Assembly (NCBI RefSeq): GCF_023221595.1
Contig: NZ_CP096563.1
Span: forward strand, 6,195,001 to 6,259,000
Source: Rhodococcus qingshengii JCM 15477
Lineage (GTDB): Bacteria > Actinomycetota > Actinomycetes > Mycobacteriales > Mycobacteriaceae
Direction of reading: 5' to 3'
DNA length: 64,000 bases
The position numbers were made by a program, and so were the translations under genes. Shown one piece after another: positions 5,975-13,754 of the stretch (positions are counted from its first letter, which is position 1; each line of letters begins with the position of its first letter). The notes beneath the pieces are model-generated. The model was not told the origin of the DNA. It saw only the letters and a program-made list of their open reading frames with translations, and did no database searches.

Positions 5975-8632
5975 CTATCCCCGCGCCATATCGACGAACT
6001 TCGAGAGATGAAGCTGGTGCGCCACAGTGATTGTCGCGGTCGGGCCGTTACGGTGCTTACCCAGAATCAGGTCGGCTTCACCGCCACGGGGATCGTCTCG
6101 CTCGGTCGCGTCGGGGCGGTACAGCAGAATCACCATGTCGGCGTCCTGCTCGAGTGAACCGGACTCACGAAGGTCGGCGACCTGCGGACGCTTGTCGGTT
6201 CGCTGCTCGGGACCACGGTTGAGCTGACAGATCGCGACAACCGGAACTTCGAGCTCCTTCGCCAAAAGCTTTAGGCTACGGGAGAATTCGGAAACTTCCT
6301 GCTGACGGGACTCGACCTTTTTACCCGAGCTCATCAGCTGGAGGTAGTCGATGACGATCAGGCGAATGTCGTGTTTCTGCTTGAGCCGCCGCGCTTTTGC
6401 GCGAATTTCCATCATGGTGAGGTTGGGGGAGTCATCGATGAATAGCGGCGCCTCACTGATCTCACTCATACGACGCGCGAGCTTGGTCCAGTCGTCGTCG
6501 GTCATCTTTCCGGAGCGCATGTCGCCGAGCTTGATCTTTGCCTCTGCGGACAGCAGACGCATGACGATCTCGGTTTTGCTCATTTCCAACGAGAACATGA
6601 CGCTGGCCATGCCGTGCGTGATGGAACAGGAACGCAGGAAATCCATTCCGAGCGTGGAATTGTGCGTCGGGACCATCGAATGACCGGCCAGGTACATGTG
6701 GTCGGCGTTGTCGACCTCGACGCAGCGAACCGGAACACTCGCAATTGGTCGAACATCGACAATGTAGCGCGATCCGCTGCGCGCAGTGCTTTTACTCGCT
6801 CGACGCTCCTTGTGCAGCATCGCTTTCCGCGTAAGACCGAACACTTCGTCATCAGTCGAGAAGGTCAAGGTGAATGCAGTCGACGAAGCCTCGGTGCGAC
6901 CGTTGACTCGCTTTGTGCTCATTTGGCAGCGATAGCCAAGACTGACCACTAATTCCTGGGCATCGCGGACGAGGCGCTCGTTGGTTACCGAAAACTGAAC
7001 GGAGCCACCGGCAGTCACAGTTCCATCAGTGTCGAGAAGCCCCGCAAGAACCGCACGACGCTGCGCCTCGGACCCACGGAGATACTGGACAGGGATGTGC
7101 TTGTTGCCCAGAACACCGATCGTACGTAGGCGTCCTTGAACCGTGCCGTACTCATTGCGGCACTTCTGGCACAGTCGCAGCCCGATCGAAGGTCCACCAC
7201 AGTGTGAACAGGTTGGCGCAGGTACAGGGTCAGACATGAAACGTGCTTTGCCGCCGCATGATTGACCGCATGTTCGCACCTGACTGGTGAACGGCACGAA
7301 GCTCTTTCCGCACACAACGCAATCGCGCGGAGCGACGGGATCTTCCGGGGCTAATTTAAGGCTGTAGCGCAAATGCGCCGACTTGGACGGAACTGCAACC
7401 AGGCCTTCGGCCTCGATCAACATGATGATCTCAGGATCAGCAGTGGTGAATTGTGCGCAGGCAGTAGAACCGTCACCTAGCCAAGCGCCAAGTGTGTAGG
7501 GCGGGACAAGGAGATCCTGCGTTGGTAGGTCGAGCGGCTTGGCATTCACGACAGAGTGATTAACGCGGTCATCCGCCGTTGCGCATCGCACCGTCGATGC
7601 GATCTCCGCCGTGGTTCGGACCTCGGCGAATGTCTTTTGATTCTTATAGCGGTTGTAACCTGTCTTGGTGTTCTGCGCTGAACGGCGCGAAGCACGCGTC
7701 TCCGTCAACCACTGATGCTGCTCGTCGGCCACCAACACTGTTCCATCGGAAAACTCGACCTCGTAGCAAGGACGGTCAACCATCACGTCGGTAGCGGCAA
7801 CAACCCGCGTCGGCTTGCCGTGGTTGTCGATCAACAGATCGCCGACAGCAACGTCACCCATCGTGGTCCAGCCACTGGGCGTCGCGAGGGGAGTATCGAG
7901 GGCAAGCGCCTTGCCCACACCAGGACGGGCCGCGACGATAATCATCTGACCAGCGTGAAGGCCGTTGGTGATCTCGTCGAGATCCTTGAATCCGGTGGGC
8001 ACACCGAGGGAAATTCCACCGCGGCTGGCGATGGAGTCGATCTCGTCCATCGTGGGCTGGAGGAGCTCGGTGAGGGGTACGAAGTCCTCGGTGGTTCGAC
8101 GCTCGGTGACCTCGAAGATCTCGGCCTGCGCGCGGTCGACAACCTCGGCCACGTCCTGACCCTCGGTGCCGGCGTAGCCGTACTGGACGATGCGAGTACC
8201 GGCGTCGACCAGACGACGCAGCACGGACTTCTCGGCCACGATCTCGGCATAGAAGGCGGCGTTGGCGGCTGTGGGCACTGTCTGGGTCAGCGTCACCAGG
8301 TAGGCAGCACCACCGATACGGCGGAGCTCACCTCGACGGTCGAGCTCGGCGGAGACCGTCACCGGGTCGGCGGGCTCGCCACGGCTGTAGAGGTCCAGGA
8401 TCACGTCGTAGACGGACTGGTGGGCGGGCCGGTAGAAGTCACCCGGACGCAGTACCTCGAGGACGTCAGCGATGGCGTCCTTGCTCAGCAGCATGCCGCC
8501 GAGCACCGACTGCTCGGCAGTCATGTCCTGAGGTGGCTGGCGTCCGAACTCCTGGTCAGGCTCGGCCTCGGGAGGGCCCGGGTAGTCCGGCCCCGAGAAG
8601 TCGGAAGGTCCTCGATCATCTACAACAGCCAC
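5975..8632 (-). CDS. dnaB: Replicative DNA helicase DnaB with an in-frame intein
   Basis: Hexameric replicative helicase, 885 codons including an intein. GTG at 8632 is preferred because it follows GGGAAGG at good spacing and gives the Val-Ala-Val-Val-Asp-Asp start seen in mycobacterial DnaB; a GTG at 8656 adds 8 residues. The N-terminal DnaG-interacting domain is about residues 30-150. The RecA-like core is split: Walker A Gly-Val-Gly-Lys (238-241) is interrupted exactly before Ser-Thr (659-660). Walker B Leu-Ile-Val-Ile-Asp-Tyr and the Arg-Glu-Ser-Gly-Ser-Leu motif lie in the C-extein. Without the intein it is about 468 residues, the normal family size. The helicase works only after protein splicing. 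It sits downstream of the rpsF operon, as in mycobacteria, separated by a gap of nearly 500 bp. Confidence 0.96.
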   Translation of the reverse strand: MAVVDDRGPSDFSGPDYPGPPEAEPDQEFGRQPPQDMTAEQSVLGGMLLSKDAIADVLEVLRPGDFYRPAHQSVYDVILDLYSRGEPADPVTVSAELDRRGELRRIGGAAYLVTLTQTVPTAANAAFYAEIVAEKSVLRRLVDAGTRIVQYGYAGTEGQDVAEVVDRAQAEIFEVTERRTTEDFVPLTELLQPTMDEIDSIASRGGISLGVPTGFKDLDEITNGLHAGQMIIVAARPGVGKALALDTPLATPSGWTTMGDVAVGDLLIDNHGKPTRVVAATDVMVDRPCYEVEFSDGTVLVADEQHQWLTETRASRRSAQNTKTGYNRYKNQKTFAEVRTTAEIASTVRCATADDRVNHSVVNAKPLDLPTQDLLVPPYTLGAWLGDGSTACAQFTTADPEIIMLIEAEGLVAVPSKSAHLRYSLKLAPEDPVAPRDCVVCGKSFVPFTSQVRTCGQSCGGKARFMSDPVPAPTCSHCGGPSIGLRLCQKCRNEYGTVQGRLRTIGVLGNKHIPVQYLRGSEAQRRAVLAGLLDTDGTVTAGGSVQFSVTNERLVRDAQELVVSLGYRCQMSTKRVNGRTEASSTAFTLTFSTDDEVFGLTRKAMLHKERRASKSTARSGSRYIVDVRPIASVPVRCVEVDNADHMYLAGHSMVPTHNSTLGMDFLRSCSITHGMASVMFSLEMSKTEIVMRLLSAEAKIKLGDMRSGKMTDDDWTKLARRMSEISEAPLFIDDSPNLTMMEIRAKARRLKQKHDIRLIVIDYLQLMSSGKKVESRQQEVSEFSRSLKLLAKELEVPVVAICQLNRGPEQRTDKRPQVADLRESGSLEQDADMVILLYRPDATERDDPRGGEADLILGKHRNGPTATITVAHQLHLSKFVDMARG
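6659..7909 (-). other. Class 3 intein with LAGLIDADG homing endonuclease inside dnaB
   Basis: A 417-residue intein (DnaB residues 242-658). It starts with Ala instead of Cys/Ser and ends His-Asn, with Ser as the +1 extein residue. It carries the WCT set that defines class 3 inteins: Trp308 in block B (Asp-Glu-Gln-His-Gln-Trp), Cys637 in block F (Arg-Cys-Val-Glu-Val-Asp), and Thr656 in block G (Val-Pro-Thr-His-Asn). Two dodecapeptide motifs (Leu-Gly-Ala-Trp-Leu-Gly-Asp-Gly and Leu-Ala-Gly-Leu-Leu-Asp-Thr-Asp-Gly) keep their acidic residues, so the nuclease may be active. Between them lies a Cys-rich insert (438, 441, 455, 459, 475, 478, 488, 491) that looks like two zinc ribbons. Confidence 0.92.
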
Positions 8633-8794
8633 AAGCGAGACCTTCCCGTAAAACACTCGACGACACTGCCAGAAACCGCAGCGCCCTCATCATTTGTACC
8701 TGCCCCCACCGACATCCCCTAGCCGCATTCGGCCGGGCTGTAGATAGACGCCGAGATGACGTTAGGGACTAGTAGGTCCGCATACAAACCGGAC

Positions 8795-9039
8795 TGTGGA
8801 TAAACCTGTGGATGCTTTGTGGAAACTCCCGCCCCACGGTGTGCACCGCCTGTGGAGCATTTGGGGACTACTTTGCTCAGTAACTACAAAAGACCAGGTA
8901 GATGGCTATCCACAATTTCACAGGCCTGTTGATGAAAATAGTTTTTCCACAGTCGGCGCGTCGGCGTGTCGGGCGTGTTGCCTCGCCCGATTCGTCACTG
9001 ATCACCAAGTCGAACATCACAGTGTGAGAGTTATCCCCA
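8795..9039. promoter_or_regulatory. Cluster of DnaA-box-like sites upstream of dnaB
   Basis: The 484-bp gap between dnaB and rplI has no gene but holds repeated TGTGGA/TCCACA cores. They are TGTGGATAA at 8795 (exact complement of TTATCCACA), TGTGGATGC at 8807, TGTGGAAAC at 8818, TGTGGAGCA at 8851, CTATCCACA at 8906, TTTTCCACA at 8943, and the weaker TTATCCCCA at 9031. Actinobacterial DnaA boxes are close to TTGTCCACA. The cluster may couple dnaB expression to DnaA or titrate DnaA. The remainder of the gap presumably contains the dnaB promoter. Confidence 0.55.
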
Positions 9040-9092
9040 GGTCCGATTCGGGACGCTGACAGGCGGCACACCGCACCCCGAAACAAAACGTC

Positions 9093-9122
9093 GGGCCCCG
9101 CACACCGAAGTGTGCGGGGCCC
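9093..9122 (-). terminator. Hairpin terminator of the rpsF-rplI operon
   Basis: GGGCCCCGCACAC pairs with GTGTGCGGGGCCC around a CGAA loop, 13 perfect pairs. It lies 18 bp beyond the rplI stop. There is no strong U tract, as is common in actinomycetes. Confidence 0.75.
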
Positions 9123-9140
9123 GGCGAGACGAACAGTCGA

Positions 9141-9596
9141 CTATGCGCCGACGACGTTCAGGTTGAACTTGGCAACCACATCGGGGTGCAGGTTCACGAC
9201 CACGGCGTGCTTGCCCGTGTTCTTGATGTGAGCCTTCGGCAACACGATGGAGCGCTTGTCGACAACCGGTCCACCGGCAGCCTTGATCGCAGCAGCGACG
9301 TCAGCGACGGTAACCGAACCGAAGAGCTTGCCCGAGCCACCGGCGGTCTTGACCGTCAGCGTTACGGACTCGAGGCCCTCGATAGCTGCCTTGAGCTCCT
9401 TGGCGTGATCCAGGCCGCGCACAGCGCGCGCTTCCTGTGCACGACGGATGCCCTCGACCTGCTTCTCGGCGCCACGGGTGGCGACGATTGCCAGTCCGCG
9501 GGGGAGCAGGTAGTTACGGCCGTAGCCGTCCTTGACCTCCACGGTGTCGCCAGGCGCACCGAGGTTGTCCACGTCAGCGGTGAGGATGAGCTTCAT
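9141..9596 (-). CDS. rplI: 50S ribosomal protein L9
   Basis: This 151-residue L9 has the family layout: an N-terminal domain that binds 23S rRNA, with the signature Gly-Asp-x-Val-x-[12 protein letters not shown], a long connecting helix, and a C-terminal domain with Gly-Lys-Leu-Phe-Gly-Ser-Val. Start ATG with GGAGG-like sequence upstream. It is the last gene of the rpsF-ssb-rpsR-rplI operon, 18 bp after rpsR. Nothing unusual. Confidence 0.98.
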   Translation of the reverse strand: MKLILTADVDNLGAPGDTVEVKDGYGRNYLLPRGLAIVATRGAEKQVEGIRRAQEARAVRGLDHAKELKAAIEGLESVTLTVKTAGGSGKLFGSVTVADVAAAIKAAGGPVVDKRSIVLPKAHIKNTGKHAVVVNLHPDVVAKFNLNVVGA

Positions 9597-9614
9597 GTTC
9601 TTTCCTCCCTTTCC

Positions 9615-9857
9615 TTAGCGAGCCACGGTGGCGTAAGGCAGCAGTGCTACCTCACGTGAGTTCTTGACGGCAATGGCAACGTCGCGCTGGTGCTGGACGC
9701 AATTGCCGGTGACACGGCGAGCACGGATCTTTCCGCGATCGCTGACGTACTTACGAAGCAACGTCGTGTCCTTGTAGTTGATCTGCGTGTTCTTCTCTTT
9801 GCAGAAGGTGCAGACCTTCTTCTTCATAACCTTGTCGCGCAAGGGCGGCTTCGGCAT
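9615..9857 (-). CDS. rpsR: 30S ribosomal protein S18
   Basis: This 80-residue S18 has the Cys-x2-Cys pair near the N-terminus (Val-Cys-Thr-Phe-Cys) and a later Cys-Val-Gln-His, so it is the zinc-binding form. The core includes Ile-Asn-Tyr-Lys-Asp and [10 protein letters not shown]. It binds S6 on the small-subunit platform. In mycobacteria a zinc-free paralogue replaces such forms in zinc starvation; this copy sits in the main ribosomal operon. Confidence 0.97.
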   Translation of the reverse strand: MPKPPLRDKVMKKKVCTFCKEKNTQINYKDTTLLRKYVSDRGKIRARRVTGNCVQHQRDVAIAVKNSREVALLPYATVAR

Positions 9858-9896
9858 GTCTTTGCTCTTTTCTGGATGTTCCTGATCAGGTACGGA

Positions 9897-10421
9897 TCAG
9901 AAGGGCGGTTCGTCGCTGCCCGCACCACCGAAGGAGCCCGAAGCCTGAGGCGCACTGCCCCAAGGATCGTCTCCACCCGAAGGTGCAGCGCTCGGACGTC
10001 CGCCACCCGATCCGCCGGAGGAACCGCCGAAGTTGCCGCCTCCACCGCCGCCACCACGGTTGGCCTTGTTGACCTTTGCCGTGGCGTACTTCAGTGAAGG
10101 ACCGATTTCATCGACTTCGAGCTCGACGACAGTTCGCTTTTCGCCCTCGCGAGTTTCGTACGAACGCTGCTTGAGCCGGCCGCTCACGATTACTCGTGAA
10201 CCACGGGTCAAGCTCTCCGCGACGTTCTCGGCTGCTTCGCGCCAGATGTTGCAACGCATGAACAGCGCATCGCCGTCTTTCCATTCATTGGAATTACGGT
10301 CGAAGGTGCGGGGCGTGGAAGCAACCGTGAAGTTTGCAACCGCGGCACCCGCCGGGGTGAAACGAAGTTCAGGATCAGCCGTCAGGTTTCCGATGACGGT
10401 GATGATGGTGTCGCCAGCCAT
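9897..10421 (-). CDS. ssb: Single-stranded DNA-binding protein
   Basis: This 174-residue protein has an OB-fold over residues 1-115 ([14 protein letters not shown] at the start). A Gly/Ser-rich flexible linker follows, ending in the acidic tip Asp-Glu-Pro-Pro-Phe that recruits replication and repair proteins. It forms tetramers on ssDNA. It sits between rpsF and rpsR, as usual in bacteria. Confidence 0.97.
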   Translation of the reverse strand: MAGDTIITVIGNLTADPELRFTPAGAAVANFTVASTPRTFDRNSNEWKDGDALFMRCNIWREAAENVAESLTRGSRVIVSGRLKQRSYETREGEKRTVVELEVDEIGPSLKYATAKVNKANRGGGGGGGNFGGSSGGSGGGRPSAAPSGGDDPWGSAPQASGSFGGAGSDEPPF

Positions 10422-10485
10422 GTGGTTCCTCCTGCATTGATGTAAGACCGTTGGGCGCGAGAGTAGAGCTCGCTACCGACAGTAA

Positions 10486-10773
10486 TTACTTGTTGTGGCG
10501 CAGAACCTTCGTGCGCAGAACCGACTCGTTCAGACCGAGCTGACGATCGAGCTCAGCGACGGTGGCGGGAGTGGCGTTGATGTCGATCACCGCGTAGATA
10601 CCTTCAGCATGCTTCAGGATCTCGTAGGCGAGACGACGCTTACCCCAGACATCGACCTTGTCGATCGTGCCGCCGTGCTGGCGCACAACATTGAGGAACG
10701 TATCCAGTGAAGGAGCGACAGTGCGCTCGTCCAGGCTGGGGTCAAGGATGACCATCAATTCGTAATGACGCAT
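10486..10773 (-). CDS. rpsF: 30S ribosomal protein S6
   Basis: This 95-residue S6 opens with [12 protein letters not shown], the family start, and contains the conserved Trp-Gly-Lys-Arg-Arg-Leu-Ala-Tyr-Glu. The ATG is preceded by an AGGAGGTGATG ribosome site. It is the first gene of the operon and pairs with S18. The 5' leader contains two RNA hairpins listed separately. Confidence 0.98.
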
Positions 10774-10809
10774 AAGACCTCATCACCTCCTGTGGACTAA
10801 GTGAAAACG

Positions 10810-10854
10810 GCCACGGACTATCCGTGGCAGGAGGGTCGTTGCGTCAGCAACCCT
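10810..10854 (-). promoter_or_regulatory. Structured 5' leader of rpsF, possible S6:S18 autoregulatory element
   Basis: Two adjacent hairpins lie 37-81 bp upstream of rpsF. One is GCCACGGA/TCCGTGGC with a 3-nt loop (10810-10828). The other (10832-10854) is AGGGTTGC/GCAAC-GA-CCCT with a 2-nt bulge and a 4-nt loop. rpsF leaders in many bacteria carry an S6:S18-binding structure that represses the operon. I cannot show that this one matches the published consensus. Confidence 0.45.
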
Positions 10855-10983
10855 CGTAGGTTACACGAGGGGCCTTGACCAGGGAAATCGTCCCGGCCCT
10901 CCGGGAAGACCGCCAGGTCGATGCGCGACGCGTGGTGCAGACGCATCACCCCGCGAGCCACTGCGCCCCCTAGGGTGAGAATC

Positions 10984-12339
10984 ATGCGAACAGACCGCAA
11001 GACCCCGGCGTCGATCCTGGCGTTGGTCGTCGGATTGTGCGGGCTGACGATGGCGCTGGGCTATTTCAACAAGGCCAGATGCGGCGGTGCACCGTTCGCG
11101 CCCGACGGACGAAGCCTGAACTTCGACGTCAACAAGAACATCGACGTCTGCTACTCCGACATTCAGTTGCTCTGGCTCGGACGAGGTATCGATCAGCATC
11201 TGTTCCCCTTCGTCACCGGAGGGATAACGCCCGAAGGATTCCTGACCGGCGGAACCGTCGAATACCCGGTGCTCAGCGGAATTCTGATGTGGCTGGGCGG
11301 TATCGGCTCACACACCGACACCGATTTCCTTCTGCACTCGGCCCTGATCCTGGCTCCTTTCGGACTGCTCACGGCGTGGATGCTCGGCAAGATGAGCGGC
11401 GCGTACGCGCTCGTGTGGTCGGCGACTCCGCCCCTGGTTCTGTACGCATTCCACAACTGGGAGCTCCCGGTGGTGGCCACCAGCGTCGGCGCGATCTTCC
11501 TGATGACGTTCGAGCGGATCCCGCTGCGAACTCGCGCGGTTCTGGCGGCCGTCATCCTGGCGATCGGTTTCTGTTTGAAGCTGTACCCGGGAATGTTCGT
11601 GCTGCCGCTCATGGCCTACGTGCTTCTACGCGGCACCGAAGGCAAGCGCTACGACGTTCGTGGAGCGCTGATGACGGCGGGCGCGGCGATCGTCACCGTC
11701 GTCCTCGTCAACCTGCCGTTCGCCCTCATTTCCTACGAAGGCTGGCGCGCGTCGTTCAGCTTCCAGGAGAAGCGAAGCGCGGACATCACCACCAACTCGG
11801 TGTGGTTCTGGGGTTTGCGCCCCTTCTACGGTTTCGGAGTTCGCGAACTCAACGCCGACTACGACGCACTGGTGAGCATCCTGTCTCCGGTGATGATCCT
11901 GTTGTCGTTCGCGCTCGCGATGTATCTGGGTTGGCGCCGCTACGTCCGCGACGGCTACTTTCCGTGGATTGCAGTCAGTGCCGCGATGCTGTGCGGATTC
12001 GTGTTGCTGCACAAGGTCAATTCACCGCAGTACACACTGTGGATCCTGCCTTTCCTCGTACTGTTCAAGATCCGGTGGTTCTGGATCGTCGCCTATCTGA
12101 TCGCCGACGCAGCGTTGGGTATCGGCATCTTCCGGTACTTCTACCAACTGGACATGAATCTCGATCCGAGCAAGTACGAGGCCGTCGTCCAGGCGAGCGT
12201 GTGGGGCCACGTCATCCTGCTCGCCGTGTTCTTCTTCTTGTTCCTGCGAGTCCCGTTGCGGTATCCGCTTGCCGGTGGGACCGATCAGATTGCCAACTCC
12301 GACAACAACCTTCCGACTCACTCACGGGAGCACGCCTGA
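10984..12339 (+). CDS. GT87-family (DUF2029) membrane glycosyltransferase, paralogue A
   Basis: This 451-residue multi-pass membrane protein has the layout of GT87 polyprenyl-phosphomannose-dependent mannosyltransferases, which build phosphatidylinositol mannosides and lipomannan. Motifs shared with the second GT87 protein in this window are Cys-Tyr-Ser-Asp after the first helix, Val-Glu-Tyr-Pro-Val (Met-Glu-Tyr-Pro-Val in the other), Leu-Lys-Leu-Tyr-Pro, and Lys-Val-x-Ser-Pro-Gln-Tyr. ATG at 10984 is preferred; an earlier GTG at 10921 would add a non-conserved Arg-rich stretch. It is followed by a GNAT gene overlapping by 3 bp. The acceptor sugar is unknown. Confidence 0.8.
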   Translation: MRTDRKTPASILALVVGLCGLTMALGYFNKARCGGAPFAPDGRSLNFDVNKNIDVCYSDIQLLWLGRGIDQHLFPFVTGGITPEGFLTGGTVEYPVLSGILMWLGGIGSHTDTDFLLHSALILAPFGLLTAWMLGKMSGAYALVWSATPPLVLYAFHNWELPVVATSVGAIFLMTFERIPLRTRAVLAAVILAIGFCLKLYPGMFVLPLMAYVLLRGTEGKRYDVRGALMTAGAAIVTVVLVNLPFALISYEGWRASFSFQEKRSADITTNSVWFWGLRPFYGFGVRELNADYDALVSILSPVMILLSFALAMYLGWRRYVRDGYFPWIAVSAAMLCGFVLLHKVNSPQYTLWILPFLVLFKIRWFWIVAYLIADAALGIGIFRYFYQLDMNLDPSKYEAVVQASVWGHVILLAVFFFLFLRVPLRYPLAGGTDQIANSDNNLPTHSREHA

Positions 12340-12923
12340 TGACTGCATCATGGTTCGAATCACCGACGCTGACCGGTGATCGTGTCCGACTCGAACCCCT
12401 GGGCGTCGCGCACACCGACGCTCTGCTCGCTGCTGCCGACGACCCGGCGATCTTTCGTTGGACCGCATCGCCCATCACCGATCGGGAACAGGCACAGAAG
12501 TACATCGCTGCAGCAACCGACGACCCTAATCGGATCGCCTTTGCGCAGGTGAACATCGCGACGAACGCCGTGGTCGGCACCACGTCCATGTACCAGATCG
12601 ACCCGGTAAACCGCAGTCTTGCAATCGGGTACACGTGGTTGTCGCGATCGGTTCAGGGAACCGGGATCAATCCCGAATCGAAGCTGCTCCTGCTTCGTCA
12701 CGCCTTCGACCAGCTCGAAGCCGTACGCGTCGAGTGGCACACGGACGAGTTCAACGAACAGTCCAGGGCAGCGATCGCAAAGCTCGGCGCTCAGTTCGAG
12801 GGCCTGCTGCGCAAGCACCGGCGCCGTGTCGACGGCAGCTGGCGTACAACAGCGCTGTTCGCGATGACCGACGACGACTGGCCGACCATCGCACCTCAGC
12901 TCGAGACACGTACCCGAAACTAG
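12339..12923 (+). CDS. GNAT-family N-acetyltransferase (RimJ/RimL type)
   Basis: This 194-residue protein has the Acetyltransf_3 layout: an N-terminal Leu-Thr-Gly-Asp-Arg-Val-Arg-Leu-Glu-Pro-Leu strand, a Gly-Tyr-Thr-Trp-Leu segment, then Gln-Gly-Thr-Gly-Ile-Asn where acetyl-CoA pyrophosphate would bind, and a late Asn-Glu-Gln-Ser-Arg-Ala-Ala helix. The TGATG overlap with the GT87 gene couples the two. These enzymes acetylate protein N-termini or small amines; the substrate is not evident. Confidence 0.85.
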   Translation: MTASWFESPTLTGDRVRLEPLGVAHTDALLAAADDPAIFRWTASPITDREQAQKYIAAATDDPNRIAFAQVNIATNAVVGTTSMYQIDPVNRSLAIGYTWLSRSVQGTGINPESKLLLLRHAFDQLEAVRVEWHTDEFNEQSRAAIAKLGAQFEGLLRKHRRRVDGSWRTTALFAMTDDDWPTIAPQLETRTRN

Positions 12924-12968
12924 CCATCACCTGCACTCTTCGACGAAGTCCATGCCAAGATTCACCTC

Positions 12969-13748
12969 ATGAGCGATCAGGGTGGGTACGGGTACCAGGG
13001 CAATCAGAATTGGCAACCGGCTCCGTACGGGCAGCCCGATCCGTACGGCAGGCGCCCGACGAACACACTCGCGGTACTCGCCCTCGTCTTCGCGTTCCTC
13101 ATCGCGCCGTTGGGGATCGTCTTCGGGCACATCGCTCGCGGCCAGATCAAACGGACCGGCGAAGAAGGCGACGGACTCGCCCTTGCCGGACTGATCATCG
13201 GCTACATCTTCACCGCACTCGGCATCCTGGCCGTGATCGTGTGGATCGCGTTCTTCGGGCTGCTCGCCGCCGCTTTCGGCAACGCCGCCAATGAAGCGAG
13301 TTCGCGGAGTCTCACCTATACGACGCCGTACTCGTACTCCACGACCACGACTCGGGCGCCGAGTGCACCCACCACAGCGCCGAAAACGACGACGCCCCCA
13401 CGCGTCACAACCTCGATCGGACCAGCGCCGACCGTCTCGGGCACCAACCGTCAGGGCTTCATCTCCGGCGGCCCCAGTTGCAACTCCACCAATCCTGCCG
13501 TCGCCATCGCCGTCACGACCGGATCACGAATCGTCATCTGCGAAACCGGAGTCGGGCGTTACTACTACAAGGGTCAACGGCTGAGCGACGGCGCCACCAT
13601 CGAACTCGACGATCCGACGCCCACCGGCAACGGATTCACCGTCACCAACAAGGACGTGACGTACAAGCTCACCTCCGCCGGACTGGTGATCACCGGCAGC
13701 GGAGGCGAGCTGGGTCGGGAACCGGCGCTCGAGTTCTGGATGAACTGA
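12969..13748 (+). CDS. DUF4190 membrane protein with extracytoplasmic C-terminal domain
   Basis: This 259-residue protein has a Gly/Tyr/Pro/Gln-rich cytoplasmic start (residues 1-30) and a DUF4190 unit with two membrane helices (about 33-100) containing Gly-His-Ile-Ala-Arg-Gly-Gln-Ile-Lys and Gly-Leu-Ala-Leu-Ala-Gly-Leu-Ile-Ile-Gly-Tyr. A Thr/Pro/Ser-rich spacer (105-155) and a small outer domain with a Cys pair (Ser-Cys-Asn and Ile-Cys-Glu) follow. The domain could form a disulphide-stabilised fold. The function of DUF4190 proteins is unknown. It ends 6 bp from the convergent STAND gene. Confidence 0.75.
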   Translation: MSDQGGYGYQGNQNWQPAPYGQPDPYGRRPTNTLAVLALVFAFLIAPLGIVFGHIARGQIKRTGEEGDGLALAGLIIGYIFTALGILAVIVWIAFFGLLAAAFGNAANEASSRSLTYTTPYSYSTTTTRAPSAPTTAPKTTTPPRVTTSIGPAPTVSGTNRQGFISGGPSCNSTNPAVAIAVTTGSRIVICETGVGRYYYKGQRLSDGATIELDDPTPTGNGFTVTNKDVTYKLTSAGLVITGSGGELGREPALEFWMN

Positions 13749-13754
13749 CCCACG

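Noticed and set aside
10921..10983. Upstream GTG start for the first GT87 gene
   Set aside because: It adds a short Arg-rich stretch that overlaps the rpsF promoter region and lacks membrane-protein character; ATG 10984 is better.
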